A DNA stretch of 16,512 bases from CAZAGD01 sp964484485 (GCA_964484485.1 CAZAGD010000198.1:1-16512), one strand, 5' to 3'. Shown: positions 1-7,858, counted from the first letter of the stretch. Made by a program: numbers and translations. Notes: generated by a model not told the origin, from the sequence alone.

Positions 1-12
1 GTATATTAAAAC

Positions 13-67
13 TGATCGACGGTCAGAAGATAAAGATATTGACAGATCAAGGCTCATGGGCTAATAT
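13..67 (+). promoter_or_regulatory. Promoter of tRNA-Gly / rimP operon with upstream palindromic element (copy A)
   Basis: A perfect -35 box TTGACA lies at 39-44 and a -10 box TAATAT at 62-67, with a 17-bp spacer, placing the start about 9 bases before the tRNA. Upstream, at 13-26, is the 14-mer TGATCGACGGTCAG, an imperfect palindrome (TGAYCG-N-CGRTCA) that recurs before two other promoters in this window. It sits 12 bp before the -35 box. The bases to its left (1-12) are AT-rich and are cut by the window edge. No equally good promoter is seen between the tRNA and rimP, so this one probably also drives the downstream operon by read-through. Confidence 0.75.
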
Positions 68-82
68 ATAATAAATAATAAG

Positions 83-157
83 GCGGGCGTAATTCAGGGG
101 TAGAATGCAAGCTTCCCAAGCTTGACGTCGCCAGTTCGAATCTGGTCGCCCGCTCCA
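83..157 (+). tRNA. tRNA-Gly, anticodon CCC
   Basis: A complete cloverleaf is visible. The acceptor stem GCGGGCG (83-89) pairs with CGCCCGC (147-153). The D stem ATTC/GAAT is 92-95/103-106. The anticodon stem CAAGC/GCTTG (108-112/120-124) encloses loop TTCCCAA, giving anticodon CCC at 115-117, which reads GGG. The T arm is GCCAG-TTCGAAT-CTGGT (130-146) with one G-U pair. The discriminator is T154 and CCA is encoded at 155-157. A tRNA leading the rimP-nusA-infB operon parallels E. coli, where metY (initiator tRNA) precedes rimP, but here it is a glycine tRNA. Confidence 0.97.
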
Positions 158-213
158 TAAACAATTATGAATTGGGCTTCAGGATAAAAAGAAGAATTTT
201 TTGAGTCTACTTG

Positions 214-245
214 AAAAAAGTGGGCTTTATAGCCCACTTTTTTTT
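214..245 (+). terminator. Intrinsic terminator between tRNA-Gly and rimP
   Basis: AAAAAAGTGGGCT (214-226) pairs with AGCCCACTTTTTT (231-243) around loop TTAT, and the 3' arm runs into a T tract at 238-245. It lies 57 bases after the tRNA and 21 bases before the rimP start codon. Because no clear promoter separates it from rimP, it probably works as a partial terminator or attenuator, letting a fraction of the tRNA transcripts continue into the operon. NusA, encoded two genes downstream, is known to affect pausing and termination, so feedback is possible but inferred. Confidence 0.85.
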
Positions 246-266
246 ACCGAATTAGAAAAATAGGCA

Positions 267-734
267 ATGTCGCAACTTGAGAAAATTATTGAAGAAGTGC
301 GCCAAATGGCCGAACCAATGTTGCAGGCGCAAGGTTTTGAGCTGGTTGATGTAGAGTACCAGAGAGAAAGGCAAGGGTGGGTGCTCAGAATCTATATAGA
401 TCGGCCAGGAGGGGTAAATATAGAGAATTGCGCCGATGTAAATAGAGAATTGGGTACTATTTTGGATGTGCATGATATTATTCCCAATGCTTATACTTTA
501 GAGGTTTCTTCTCCTGGACTTACTCGGCCATTAAAAAAGCTGGAAGATTTTAGCCGCTATCAGGGACGATTAGTTAAGATTAAGACCTGGCAGATAATTA
601 GCGGAAGAGGCAAAGTTCTCAAGGGACGGCTTAGGGGGACGGAAGGTGAGAAAATAATTTTGGAAGTGGGAAGTGAGGTAATCGAGATTCCCTTCCCCAA
701 TATAGCGAAAGCAAACCTGGAAATAGATTTTTAA
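267..734 (+). CDS. rimP: Ribosome maturation factor RimP
   Basis: RimP binds the free 30S subunit in the cytoplasm and helps its late assembly. The 155-residue product has the usual family length. The N-terminal alpha/beta domain (about 1-85) contains the family-typical stretches GFELVDVEY, LRIYIDRPGG and the SSPGLTRPL segment (about 81-89). An SH3-like C-terminal domain follows, ending in IPFPNIAKANLEIDF. The ATG at 267 has only a weak ribosome site (TAGG at 261-264), which is notable for the first gene after a terminator. It leads the operon, with nusA beginning within 20 bases of its stop, the standard rimP-nusA arrangement. Confidence 0.96.
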   Translation: MSQLEKIIEEVRQMAEPMLQAQGFELVDVEYQRERQGWVLRIYIDRPGGVNIENCADVNRELGTILDVHDIIPNAYTLEVSSPGLTRPLKKLEDFSRYQGRLVKIKTWQIISGRGKVLKGRLRGTEGEKIILEVGSEVIEIPFPNIAKANLEIDF

Positions 735-751
735 AGAAGGGGATGAAAACC

Positions 752-2026
752 ATGATATCCGATTTGAGCCGCATCATTGACCAGGTAGGCAAAGATAAAG
801 GAATCGATAAAAAAATTATCATTGAAGCCTTAGAACAAGCTCTCTTAGCAGCAGCTCGGAAGAAATTTGGTCCCAAACAGGAGATTGAGGCGAAGTATAA
901 CGAAGAAGCAGGAGAGATTGAACTTTTTCAATTTAAGACAGTGGTTAAGGAAGTTAAGAATCCGGCCACCGAAATTTCTTTGGCGGAAGCTAAAGAATTG
1001 GATGCTGATGTGCAAATAGGCGATAGCCTGGGGACAAAGATTGACATTTCCGAATTCGGCCGAATTGCTGCCCAAACAGCCAAACAAGTGATCATTCAGC
1101 GCGTCAAAGATGCCGAGCGCGAAAACATCTATGAGGATTTTAAAGACCGCAAAGGAGAGGTTATTTCGGGAACGGTGCAGCGTTTTGAAAAAGGCTCTAT
1201 CATTGTAAACTTGGGAAGAACCGAGGCGGTAATTCCCCAGCAAGAACTCATACCGCGGGAAACATATAAACCTGGAGACCGGATTAGGGCGTATGTTTTA
1301 GATGTACGCAAAACTCCGCGGGGTCCCCAAATTATCCTTTCCCGTACTAATCCCAATTTTATTATTAAATTATTCGAATTAGAAGTCCCCGAGATCGCCG
1401 AAGGGATTGTAAAAATTATTAGCGCTGCTCGAGAACCGGGTAGTAGAGCTAAAATTGCTGTTTACTCGCGCGATGCCGATATTGACCCCGTGGGAGCTTG
1501 CGTCGGTCTCAAAGGTTCACGAGTGCAGGCGGTGGTTCAAGAACTGCGGGGTGAAAAAATAGATATTATCCCTTGGAGCGATGATCCCGCTAAATTTGTT
1601 TGTAATGCTCTGGCGCCAGCGGAGATATCCAAGGTTATAATTAACCAGGAAAATAAATCTATGGAAGTGATCGTGGAAGATGATCAGCTTTCTTTAGCCA
1701 TCGGGCGGCGGGGGCAGAATGTAAGGTTAGCTGCTAAATTAACGGATTGGAAAATTGATATTCGCACCGAAGCAAAAACCCTAAGTAAAATGCCCACTCT
1801 TGATGCCATAGCTTCCCGCGGAATGGATGGGGTGGAGAAAATAGCCGGCGTAGGAGAAAAGACAGCTCAAATACTCAATGCCGCTGGCTATATCACTGTG
1901 GCCGATCTTTGCCAAGCTACCCCTGAACAATTATCTAAGATAGAAGGGATTGGTCCCAAAAAAGCAGAAAAACTTATTGAAGCAGCCAAAGCCCACTTCG
2001 ATGAAGGCGAAAAGAAGAAAACATAA
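752..2026 (+). CDS. nusA: Transcription termination/antitermination factor NusA
   Basis: NusA binds RNA polymerase and nascent RNA and controls pausing, termination and antitermination. Domains, numbered from the ATG at 752: N-terminal polymerase-binding domain (1-125), S1 (about 135-198), KH1 with GLKG at 252-255, KH2 with GRRG at 318-321, and a C-terminal helix-hairpin-helix domain (about 348-413) with VEKIAGVGEKTAQIL and LSKIEGIGPKKAEKL. Firmicutes NusA ends after KH2, so this tail points to a proteobacterial or Desulfobacterota-like form. An in-frame ATG at 743 lies directly against the GAAGGGG site (736-742). The ATG at 752 has a normal 9-base spacing and fits the family N-terminus better, so I chose it. 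The product is 424 residues and ends in a charged, lysine-rich tail. Confidence 0.97.
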   Translation: MISDLSRIIDQVGKDKGIDKKIIIEALEQALLAAARKKFGPKQEIEAKYNEEAGEIELFQFKTVVKEVKNPATEISLAEAKELDADVQIGDSLGTKIDISEFGRIAAQTAKQVIIQRVKDAERENIYEDFKDRKGEVISGTVQRFEKGSIIVNLGRTEAVIPQQELIPRETYKPGDRIRAYVLDVRKTPRGPQIILSRTNPNFIIKLFELEVPEIAEGIVKIISAAREPGSRAKIAVYSRDADIDPVGACVGLKGSRVQAVVQELRGEKIDIIPWSDDPAKFVCNALAPAEISKVIINQENKSMEVIVEDDQLSLAIGRRGQNVRLAAKLTDWKIDIRTEAKTLSKMPTLDAIASRGMDGVEKIAGVGEKTAQILNAAGYITVADLCQATPEQLSKIEGIGPKKAEKLIEAAKAHFDEGEKKKT

Positions 2027-2076
2027 GCGCCACTGGCATATGCCCAAAAGGTATTTTATAGAAGGGGGAGAGGAGC

Positions 2077-4902
2077 GTGGCCAAAGTTAGAATACACGAG
2101 TTAGCTAAGGAATTGAAGATGGAAAACAAAGATCTCCTCAAGCTTTTAGAAAAGATGGAGATCCCGGCTAAAAATGTTCACAGCACTCTTGATGATGCGG
2201 ATGTGGAGCGGGTAAAAACCTACGTGAGCCTCTCCCGCAAAGAGGGGGTAGTAGAAAAAAGAATCAAACCGACGGTAATTCGCCGCAGAGTGCAAAGGGA
2301 AGAGGTAGTTACCGTGACCGCTTCCGAACTTATCAAAGAAGAAGCAAAACCTACCCCACCTCCTCCGCCGCCTATAAAGAAGCCAGCTGTCCCAGAGGTG
2401 ACCAAACCAGAAGTTATTAAAAAAGAGGCGGAGGCCGTTCCCAAAGTAGAAAAAATTGAAAAGATAGAAGAGAAAAAAGAAATTGCTCCTCCGCCCCCTC
2501 TAAAGGAAGTGCCTCCTCCTGCACCACCTCCCTCGGTCGCCGTAGAAAGGCCACCGATGCCGGAGGTGAAAGAGATACCCAAGGAAACCCAGCCGGAACC
2601 AGAGCCTTTAATTCGCGAACCGCTTAAAGAACTAAAAGAAATAGTTACTCCGCCTCCACCCCTGACGGCAGCTCCTTTGCCCCCAGAAGCAAAGCCCATA
2701 GAAAAACCAAAGATTGCGGAAAAGCCGCCGGCTAAAATTAAGAAAAAACCAGAGCCGGCCAAGATTATCGAGCGCCCAACAGCTCCTCCTCTTTCTCTTG
2801 CCTCTGAAACTACTGTGGCGGAAAAGAAGGTGTCTATTCCCCCTCCGCCTAAAATACCTGCCAAGCCGCCTAAGCCGCCGATTATTTTGCAGCCTCCAGT
2901 TCCTCTTCCCCAGCCAATTCTGGAAGAAGAAAGGATCCGCCGGAAAAAGAAATTTAAGCGAGACGTAGAAGTGATGGAAGAGGGAAAACCAAATCGTATC
3001 CGTATTATAACTACGAAAAAGAGGGCTTTCCGGGAGTTTGATTATTATCAAGAAGATCAAGGTTTAGATTTAGTTCCTTTTGAACGAGAAGTACGGGTTA
3101 AACCAGTTAAGCCTAAATTAGCCAAACCGGAGATTACAGTACCCAAACCGATTAAAAGAAAAATTCGGATCTCCGAGGCTATCTTGGTGGGGGAGCTGGC
3201 CAAAAGAATGGGCATTAAGGCTTCAGAAGTAATCAAGAAATTAATGGATTTAGGGCTGATGGCGACCATAAATCAAGCTATCGATGCCGATGCGGCTGCT
3301 TTAGTAGCCTCCGATTTTGGGTACGAAGTAGAGAAAACAGGGTTAGATTTAGAAGACTTGATCGAAGAAAAAGAAGATCAGCCTGAAGAACTAATTCCCA
3401 GACCGCCAGTAGTGACGATTATGGGCCATGTGGACCATGGTAAAACCTCGCTCCTCGATGCCATTCGGCAGACCAACGTGACGGCTGCGGAGGCTGGGGG
3501 AATTACCCAACATATTGGCGCCTACGAGGTAGAGGTAGACCACCGGAAAGTGGTTTTCTTGGATACCCCAGGCCACGAAGCGTTTACGGCCATGCGCGCG
3601 CGGGGAGCGAAAGTTACGGATATTGTGGTATTAGTTGTAGCGGCGGATGATGGAGTAATGACTCAGACGATAGAGGCCATTAACCATGCTAAAGCAGCAA
3701 ATGTCCCAATAATTGTAGCCATAAATAAAATCGATAAGCCAAATGCCAATCCGGAAAGAGTTAAACAGGCCTTGACTGAATATGGTTTGGTTCCCGAAGC
3801 CTGGGGGGGGCAGACAATTATTGCCGAAATCTCGGCCAAACTCAAAATTGGCTTGAAGGATTTGCTGGAGATGATTCTCTTGCAAGCAGATATGATGGAG
3901 TTGAAAGCTAACCCCAACCGGCCAGCCACAGGAGTAGTTATTGAAGCTAAATTAGATCGGGGTCGAGGTCCAGTGGCTACGGTGCTTGTGCAAAATGGCA
4001 CCCTCCGCGTTGGCGACCCCTTCGTCTCGGGGATTCACTTTGGCCGAGTACGGGCCATGATCAACGATCGGGGTGAGAAGATAGAACAGGCCGGTCCCTC
4101 CACCCCGGTGGAAGTCATCGGCTTTCCCAGTGTGCCAAATGCGGGCGACTCTTTTGTCGTCGTGAAAGATGAACGTCGGGCGAAAGAATTAGCGGCGCAA
4201 AGAATGCAAAAACAAAGGGAACTGGAACTTTCCAAGACTTCTAAAATAACCTTAGAAGATTTTTACAAGAAGATGCAGAAAGGTGTAGTTAAAGATTTAA
4301 ACCTTATTTTGAAAGCAGATGTGCAAGGTTCTTTGGAAGCCTTAATCGAGGCTTTAAACAGACTAAGTACCGAGAGTGTAAAAATAAACATCCTCCATTC
4401 TTCCGTAGGGGCCATTAATGAATCCGACTGTATGCTGGCTTCCGCTTCGCAGGCTATCATCTTAGGTTTTAACGTGAAGATAGAACCTAAGGCGCAAACG
4501 GTAGCTGAACAGGAACGGATCGATATTCGCGTATATAACATTATATATGAAGCTATCGAAGATGTCCGGAAAGCCATGGTCGGCCTTTTAGAGCCGATTT
4601 ATCAGGAGCGTTTGGTTGGTCGGGCGGAAGTGCGCGCCCTTTTCAACATTTCTCGGGTAGGCATGGTAGCGGGATGCTTCGTTTTTGAAGGGAAAATAAT
4701 CCGCGGGGCGCATGCCCATGTAGTGCGCAATGGTCAAGTGGTCCACGAAGGAAATATTACCTCTTTGAAGCACGTTAAAGATGATGTTAAAGAAATAGCC
4801 TCGGGTTATGAATGCGGCTTAGCTATGGGAGATTTTCGCGATTATGCCTTAAACGATGTTATTGAAGCTTACGTAGTGGAGAAGGTTTCGGCTCAGTTAT
4901 AA
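2077..4902 (+). CDS. infB: Translation initiation factor IF-2
   Basis: IF2 is the GTPase that places initiator tRNA in the ribosomal P site. The 941-residue product starts at GTG 2077, preceded by a strong GAAGGGGGAG site (2061-2070). Order of parts: first IF2_N domain (1-55), a proline-, lysine- and glutamate-rich low-complexity linker (about 85-290) with several runs of four to six prolines, a second IF2_N domain (about 360-415), the GTPase domain, then the beta-barrel, domain III and the fMet-tRNA-binding C domain. G motifs are complete: GHVDHGKT 450-457, DTPGH from D496, NKID 550-553 and SAK 586-588. The gene follows nusA by 50 bp without the ylxR and ylxQ genes often found between them. 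A 10-bp perfect palindrome GGCATATGCC lies in that gap. Confidence 0.98.
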   Translation: MAKVRIHELAKELKMENKDLLKLLEKMEIPAKNVHSTLDDADVERVKTYVSLSRKEGVVEKRIKPTVIRRRVQREEVVTVTASELIKEEAKPTPPPPPPIKKPAVPEVTKPEVIKKEAEAVPKVEKIEKIEEKKEIAPPPPLKEVPPPAPPPSVAVERPPMPEVKEIPKETQPEPEPLIREPLKELKEIVTPPPPLTAAPLPPEAKPIEKPKIAEKPPAKIKKKPEPAKIIERPTAPPLSLASETTVAEKKVSIPPPPKIPAKPPKPPIILQPPVPLPQPILEEERIRRKKKFKRDVEVMEEGKPNRIRIITTKKRAFREFDYYQEDQGLDLVPFEREVRVKPVKPKLAKPEITVPKPIKRKIRISEAILVGELAKRMGIKASEVIKKLMDLGLMATINQAIDADAAALVASDFGYEVEKTGLDLEDLIEEKEDQPEELIPRPPVVTIMGHVDHGKTSLLDAIRQTNVTAAEAGGITQHIGAYEVEVDHRKVVFLDTPGHEAFTAMRARGAKVTDIVVLVVAADDGVMTQTIEAINHAKAANVPIIVAINKIDKPNANPERVKQALTEYGLVPEAWGGQTIIAEISAKLKIGLKDLLEMILLQADMMELKANPNRPATGVVIEAKLDRGRGPVATVLVQNGTLRVGDPFVSGIHFGRVRAMINDRGEKIEQAGPSTPVEVIGFPSVPNAGDSFVVVKDERRAKELAAQRMQKQRELELSKTSKITLEDFYKKMQKGVVKDLNLILKADVQGSLEALIEALNRLSTESVKINILHSSVGAINESDCMLASASQAIILGFNVKIEPKAQTVAEQERIDIRVYNIIYEAIEDVRKAMVGLLEPIYQERLVGRAEVRALFNISRVGMVAGCFVFEGKIIRGAHAHVVRNGQVVHEGNITSLKHVKDDVKEIASGYECGLAMGDFRDYALNDVIEAYVVEKVSAQL

Positions 4903-4920
4903 TCAGCGGAGAAAAGAAGA

Positions 4921-5208
4921 ATGGTTGTAGGAATATGTCAATTAGTTCTCTATCTCCATGAGAATTTTTCTTTGAAAGGGAAAAGGCAAGTTTTGAAGAG
5001 TCTTGTCCAGCGAGCCCGGCAAAGGTTCAATATTTCCATTGCCGAAGTGGCCGACCATGATTTATGGCAAAAAGCTGTGCTGGGCATTTGCATAGTGGGT
5101 AATGATCGCCAACAAATTAACTCGACGCTCGATAAAGTGGTAAATTTTATCGAGAGTACGCATTTGACAGACATTGCTGACTCGCAATTAGAAATTATCA
5201 ATTTTTAA
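4921..5208 (+). CDS. ylxP: YlxP-like DUF503 family protein
   Basis: This 95-residue protein matches the DUF503/YlxP family, small cytoplasmic proteins habitually encoded between infB and rbfA. Recognisable pieces are the opening MVVGICQLVLYL, then SLKGKRQVLKSLVQRARQRF (about residues 17-36), the VADHDLWQKAVLGI segment, and the closing alpha/beta part. Its biochemical role is not firmly established; position and co-conservation suggest a link with ribosome assembly or translation. It starts 18 bases after the infB stop with a GGAG site (4908-4911) at 9-base spacing, so it is co-transcribed and probably translationally coupled. Confidence 0.93.
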   Translation: MVVGICQLVLYLHENFSLKGKRQVLKSLVQRARQRFNISIAEVADHDLWQKAVLGICIVGNDRQQINSTLDKVVNFIESTHLTDIADSQLEIINF

Positions 5209-5246
5209 GGGAAGCCAGATTTTTTCCCCGAGGATGGAAAAGAGAT

Positions 5247-5618
5247 ATGTTATATAAGAGGGCTGAGCGCGTTGGCGATTTATTGCGGGAAATAATAAGC
5301 GAAATTATTTTAAAAGATTTAAATGATCCGCGTTTGGACTTAATCACCATTACTGAAGTGGAAATAACCGATGATTTAAAAATAGCCACTGTATTTTTCT
5401 CCGCCATGGGTAATAAAACCAAGGAGGAAGAATCTTTATGCGGACTACAAAGAGCCGCAGGCTATATAAAAAGAAGACTGGGAAAAGAATTGAGGTTGCG
5501 CTATATTCCGCAACTCGTCTTTAAAATAGATCGTTCCTTTGATTATGGGAGTAAAATTGATCGCCTCCTCAAGGATCTCCAGGAAGAGAAAGACCGCGAC
5601 CATCAAGAGGATAGTTGA
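5247..5618 (+). CDS. rbfA: 30S ribosome-binding factor RbfA
   Basis: RbfA is a single-KH-domain factor that binds the 30S subunit near the 5' end of 16S rRNA and is needed for late maturation and cold adaptation. The 123-residue product has the family N-terminus YKRAERVGDLLREIISEII, then DPRLDLITITEVEITDDLKIATVFFS, and the KH-like LRLRYIPQLVFKIDRSFDYGSKIDRLL. It ends in a short acidic/basic tail. The start at 5247 follows a GAGGATGGAAAAGAG purine-rich stretch. An out-of-frame ATG at 5234 should not be used. Its last ~60 bases appear to overlap the nrnA start. Confidence 0.96.
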   Translation: MLYKRAERVGDLLREIISEIILKDLNDPRLDLITITEVEITDDLKIATVFFSAMGNKTKEEESLCGLQRAAGYIKRRLGKELRLRYIPQLVFKIDRSFDYGSKIDRLLKDLQEEKDRDHQEDS

Positions 5619-6561
5619 AGAGATCATGATGGGCCATTCCTTTTTAATCTCTTCGCATAAGCATCCGGAAGGCGATGCCATCGGCTCGATGCTAGCCTTA
5701 GGCTTGGCCTTAAAAGATTTGCAAAAAGAGGTCTTTCTTTGGAATCAAGACCCGGTTCCGGAGAATCTTTCTTTTCTACCGGGAGCAGAGAGTATTAATC
5801 AACACGTCCCGCCAAATGGCTGTTTTGATTTAGTCTTAGCAGTGGATTGCGGCGATAAGAGCCGTTTAGGTGAGGAATTTTCGAAAATTTCTCGGGTGGG
5901 CAAAATAATTAATATCGACCATCATATAAGCAATAGCTACTTTGGCGACATTAACTTAGTCGACGCCGAGGCAAGTTCTACGGCCGAAATTATTTATGAT
6001 CTATTAAAAAAAATAAAAGTTCCTTTGAAGGCGGACCTGGCCGAGAATATTTATGTAGGGATTTTAACAGATACGGGCTCTTTTCATTATACCAATACTT
6101 CGGCCAAGGCCTTTCGGGTGGCCAGGGAATGCTTACTGGCCGGAGTTGACCCGGCGAAGGTGGCCGCAAAAATTTACGAAAATCAGCCGCTTTCGCGGCT
6201 GCGTTTACTGGCTTTGGTCTTGGAGAGCTTAGAAGTGCAGGCCGCCGGGCAAATTAGTTTAGTAATAGTCACCCAAAAGATGCTGGAAGAGACAGGAGCT
6301 ACCCCGGAGCAAACCGAAGATTTAATTAATTTTCCCCGGTCTTTAAAAGGAACAGAAGTAGCCATCCTCTTTCGAGAAATTAATCATGGCCAATACAGAG
6401 TAAGTTTGCGATCCCGGGGAAAGATAAATGTGGCCCAAATTGCTGCAGAATTCCAGGGTGGGGGCCATCCGAATGCTGCGGGATGTACGGTGGAGGGAGA
6501 TTTATTAACGGTCAAAGAAAAAGTTCTCCAGCGTGTGCGCACAGCCCTTGGCAGGGAGTGA
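5557..6561 (+). CDS. nrnA: DHH-family bifunctional oligoribonuclease / pAp phosphatase NrnA
   Basis: NrnA degrades 2-5-nt RNAs left by other RNases (including PNPase, encoded downstream) and dephosphorylates pAp. Numbering from TTG 5557: the metal-site motif appears as HKHPEGD (34-40, where most members have PDGD), then DCGD at 97-100, the DHH triad at 121-123, LTDTG (D172), and the DHHA1 motif GGGHPNAAG (301-309). The start is uncertain. The first in-frame ATG after rbfA (5626) would cut the first helix. TTG 5557 has GGGAG at 5547-5551 with 5-base spacing and keeps the helix but overlaps rbfA by 62 bases; TTG 5539 and ATG 5545 are further options. From 5557 the protein is 334 residues; B. 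subtilis NrnA is about 313. Confidence 0.93.
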   Translation: MIASSRISRKRKTATIKRIVEEIMMGHSFLISSHKHPEGDAIGSMLALGLALKDLQKEVFLWNQDPVPENLSFLPGAESINQHVPPNGCFDLVLAVDCGDKSRLGEEFSKISRVGKIINIDHHISNSYFGDINLVDAEASSTAEIIYDLLKKIKVPLKADLAENIYVGILTDTGSFHYTNTSAKAFRVARECLLAGVDPAKVAAKIYENQPLSRLRLLALVLESLEVQAAGQISLVIVTQKMLEETGATPEQTEDLINFPRSLKGTEVAILFREINHGQYRVSLRSRGKINVAQIAAEFQGGGHPNAAGCTVEGDLLTVKEKVLQRVRTALGRE

Positions 6562-7481
6562 TTGTTATTGATAAACCTAAAGGATGGACCTCTTTTCAAG
6601 TAGTGGCCTATGTGCGCCAGACACTTTCCGTTAAGAAAGCTGGTCATGGGGGAACGCTGGACCCTTTAGCCACCGGGGTTTTGCCTATTTACTTAAATGA
6701 GGGAACAAAATTGGTGCCCTTTAACATAGAAGGAGAAAAAGAATATTTAGCCACGATTAGATTGGGGCAAGAGACTGATACTTGGGATGCCGAAGGAAAA
6801 GTAATAGCGGAAAGACCAAACTTGGTAATTAAACAGGAGGAAGTAGAAAGTGTATTAGAGAAATTTCGGGGGCGCATTCGCCAAACCCCTCCTTTTTACT
6901 CGGCCATAAAACAAGGCGGGATTCCTCTATATCGGCGGGTTCGCTCTGGAGAGAAAACTTTTTTACCAGAGAGAGAAGTGGAGATTTATAAGCTGACCTT
7001 GCGGAGTTTTTCTCTCCCGACCATCACCTTAGAAGTTACCTGCAGTCGCGGGACTTATATACGGTCTTTAGCCGCAGATATCGGGAGAGCTTTAGGATGC
7101 GGTGCCCATTTGGCAGAATTAAGGAGGATTAGGGCGGGAAAATTTACCATAGACCAAGCCCTGGATATAGAAGATTTTAAACAATTAGCAAAGGAGGGTA
7201 CAATATCAGAAAGGATAATCCCTTTAGCCGCCGGGTTGGATTACGCTGGAAAAATTGTGGTGGCCCAGGAGACGGCGCGCAAGGTGCGCCAAGGACGATT
7301 AATATATTTGGCTGATCTACCAGAAGCGGATTTCGCGTGGTGGCCAAGAGGAGAAAGGGTTTTGCTTTTTGAAGGACCAGAAAAACTATTGGCTATTGCT
7401 GAGACTTTAATAGATAAAGAAGGAGAAAAACTGCCTATTGATCGCCCTCTATTACGCATCCAAAGGGTTTTTAATGTTTAA
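6558..7481 (+). CDS. truB: tRNA pseudouridine(55) synthase TruB
   Basis: TruB makes the universal pseudouridine 55 in the T loop of tRNAs and also acts as a tRNA folding chaperone. The GTG at 6558 overlaps the nrnA stop (GTGA) and gives the family-like start MIVIDKPKGWTSFQVV. An ATG at 6483 in the same frame would add 25 residues unlike the family. The catalytic aspartate is D35 in GGTLDPLATGVLP. Other family blocks are EKEYLATIRLGQETDTWDAEG, TPPFYSAIKQGG, and CSRGTYIRSLAADIGRALGCGAHLAELRR. The last ~70 residues resemble the PUA-like C-terminal RNA-binding region. The 307-residue product is translationally coupled to nrnA. No ribF follows it. Confidence 0.96.
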   Translation: MIVIDKPKGWTSFQVVAYVRQTLSVKKAGHGGTLDPLATGVLPIYLNEGTKLVPFNIEGEKEYLATIRLGQETDTWDAEGKVIAERPNLVIKQEEVESVLEKFRGRIRQTPPFYSAIKQGGIPLYRRVRSGEKTFLPEREVEIYKLTLRSFSLPTITLEVTCSRGTYIRSLAADIGRALGCGAHLAELRRIRAGKFTIDQALDIEDFKQLAKEGTISERIIPLAAGLDYAGKIVVAQETARKVRQGRLIYLADLPEADFAWWPRGERVLLFEGPEKLLAIAETLIDKEGEKLPIDRPLLRIQRVFNV

Positions 7482-7516
7482 TTTAAATCTTAAGAGGTAA
7501 AGAAAGGAGAAAGAAA

Positions 7517-7786
7517 GTGCCCTTAATCGCGGAAAAGAAAAAAACCATAATCGAGGAATTTAAGATTCATCCTACGGATACAGGATCTCCGGAAGTGCAG
7601 ATCGCCCTTTTAACGGAAAGAATAAATTATTTAACCGAGCACTTCAAGACTCATGTTAAGGACCACCATTCTCGCCGGGGTCTTTTGAAATTGGTTAGTC
7701 AGCGGCGCCATCTACTCGATTATTTAAAAAAGAAGGAATTTGAAAGGTACCGGAAGATTATTCAACGACTGGGAATTAGAAAATAG
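7517..7786 (+). CDS. rpsO: 30S ribosomal protein S15
   Basis: S15 is a primary 16S rRNA-binding protein that organises the central domain of the 30S subunit and contacts the 50S. The 89-residue product is the standard length and shows the signature: HPTDTGSPEVQIALLTERI (about 18-36), LTEHFKTHVKDHHSRRGLLKLVSQRRHLLDYLKK, and ending YRKIIQRLGIRK. It starts with GTG at 7517 after an AAAGGAGA site (about 7503-7510). The rpsO-pnp pair is a nearly universal neighbourhood. The 72 bases between rpsO and pnp show no convincing terminator, so the two are likely co-transcribed. Confidence 0.98.
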   Translation: MPLIAEKKKTIIEEFKIHPTDTGSPEVQIALLTERINYLTEHFKTHVKDHHSRRGLLKLVSQRRHLLDYLKKKEFERYRKIIQRLGIRK

Positions 7787-7858
7787 AAAATTGGCAACAG
7801 AGCATTAACAGCAAGGGCCTCGCGGGTTTAAAATTTGGAAGAGAGGAGTTCAGGAAAA

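Noticed and set aside
67..72. Perfect TATAAT as -10 of the tRNA promoter
   Set aside because: It would be 22 bp from the TTGACA at 39-44. TAATAT at 62-67 gives the normal 17-bp spacer and matches the geometry of the other two promoters.
743..751. ATG 743 as nusA start
   Set aside because: It directly abuts the GAAGGGG ribosome site. ATG 752 has normal spacing and the family-typical N-terminal length. It cannot be fully excluded.
2220..2864. Long minus-strand open frame rich in glycine and serine
   Set aside because: It is the antisense shadow of the proline-rich linker of infB (Pro codons read as Gly on the other strand) and has no independent start signal or family resemblance.
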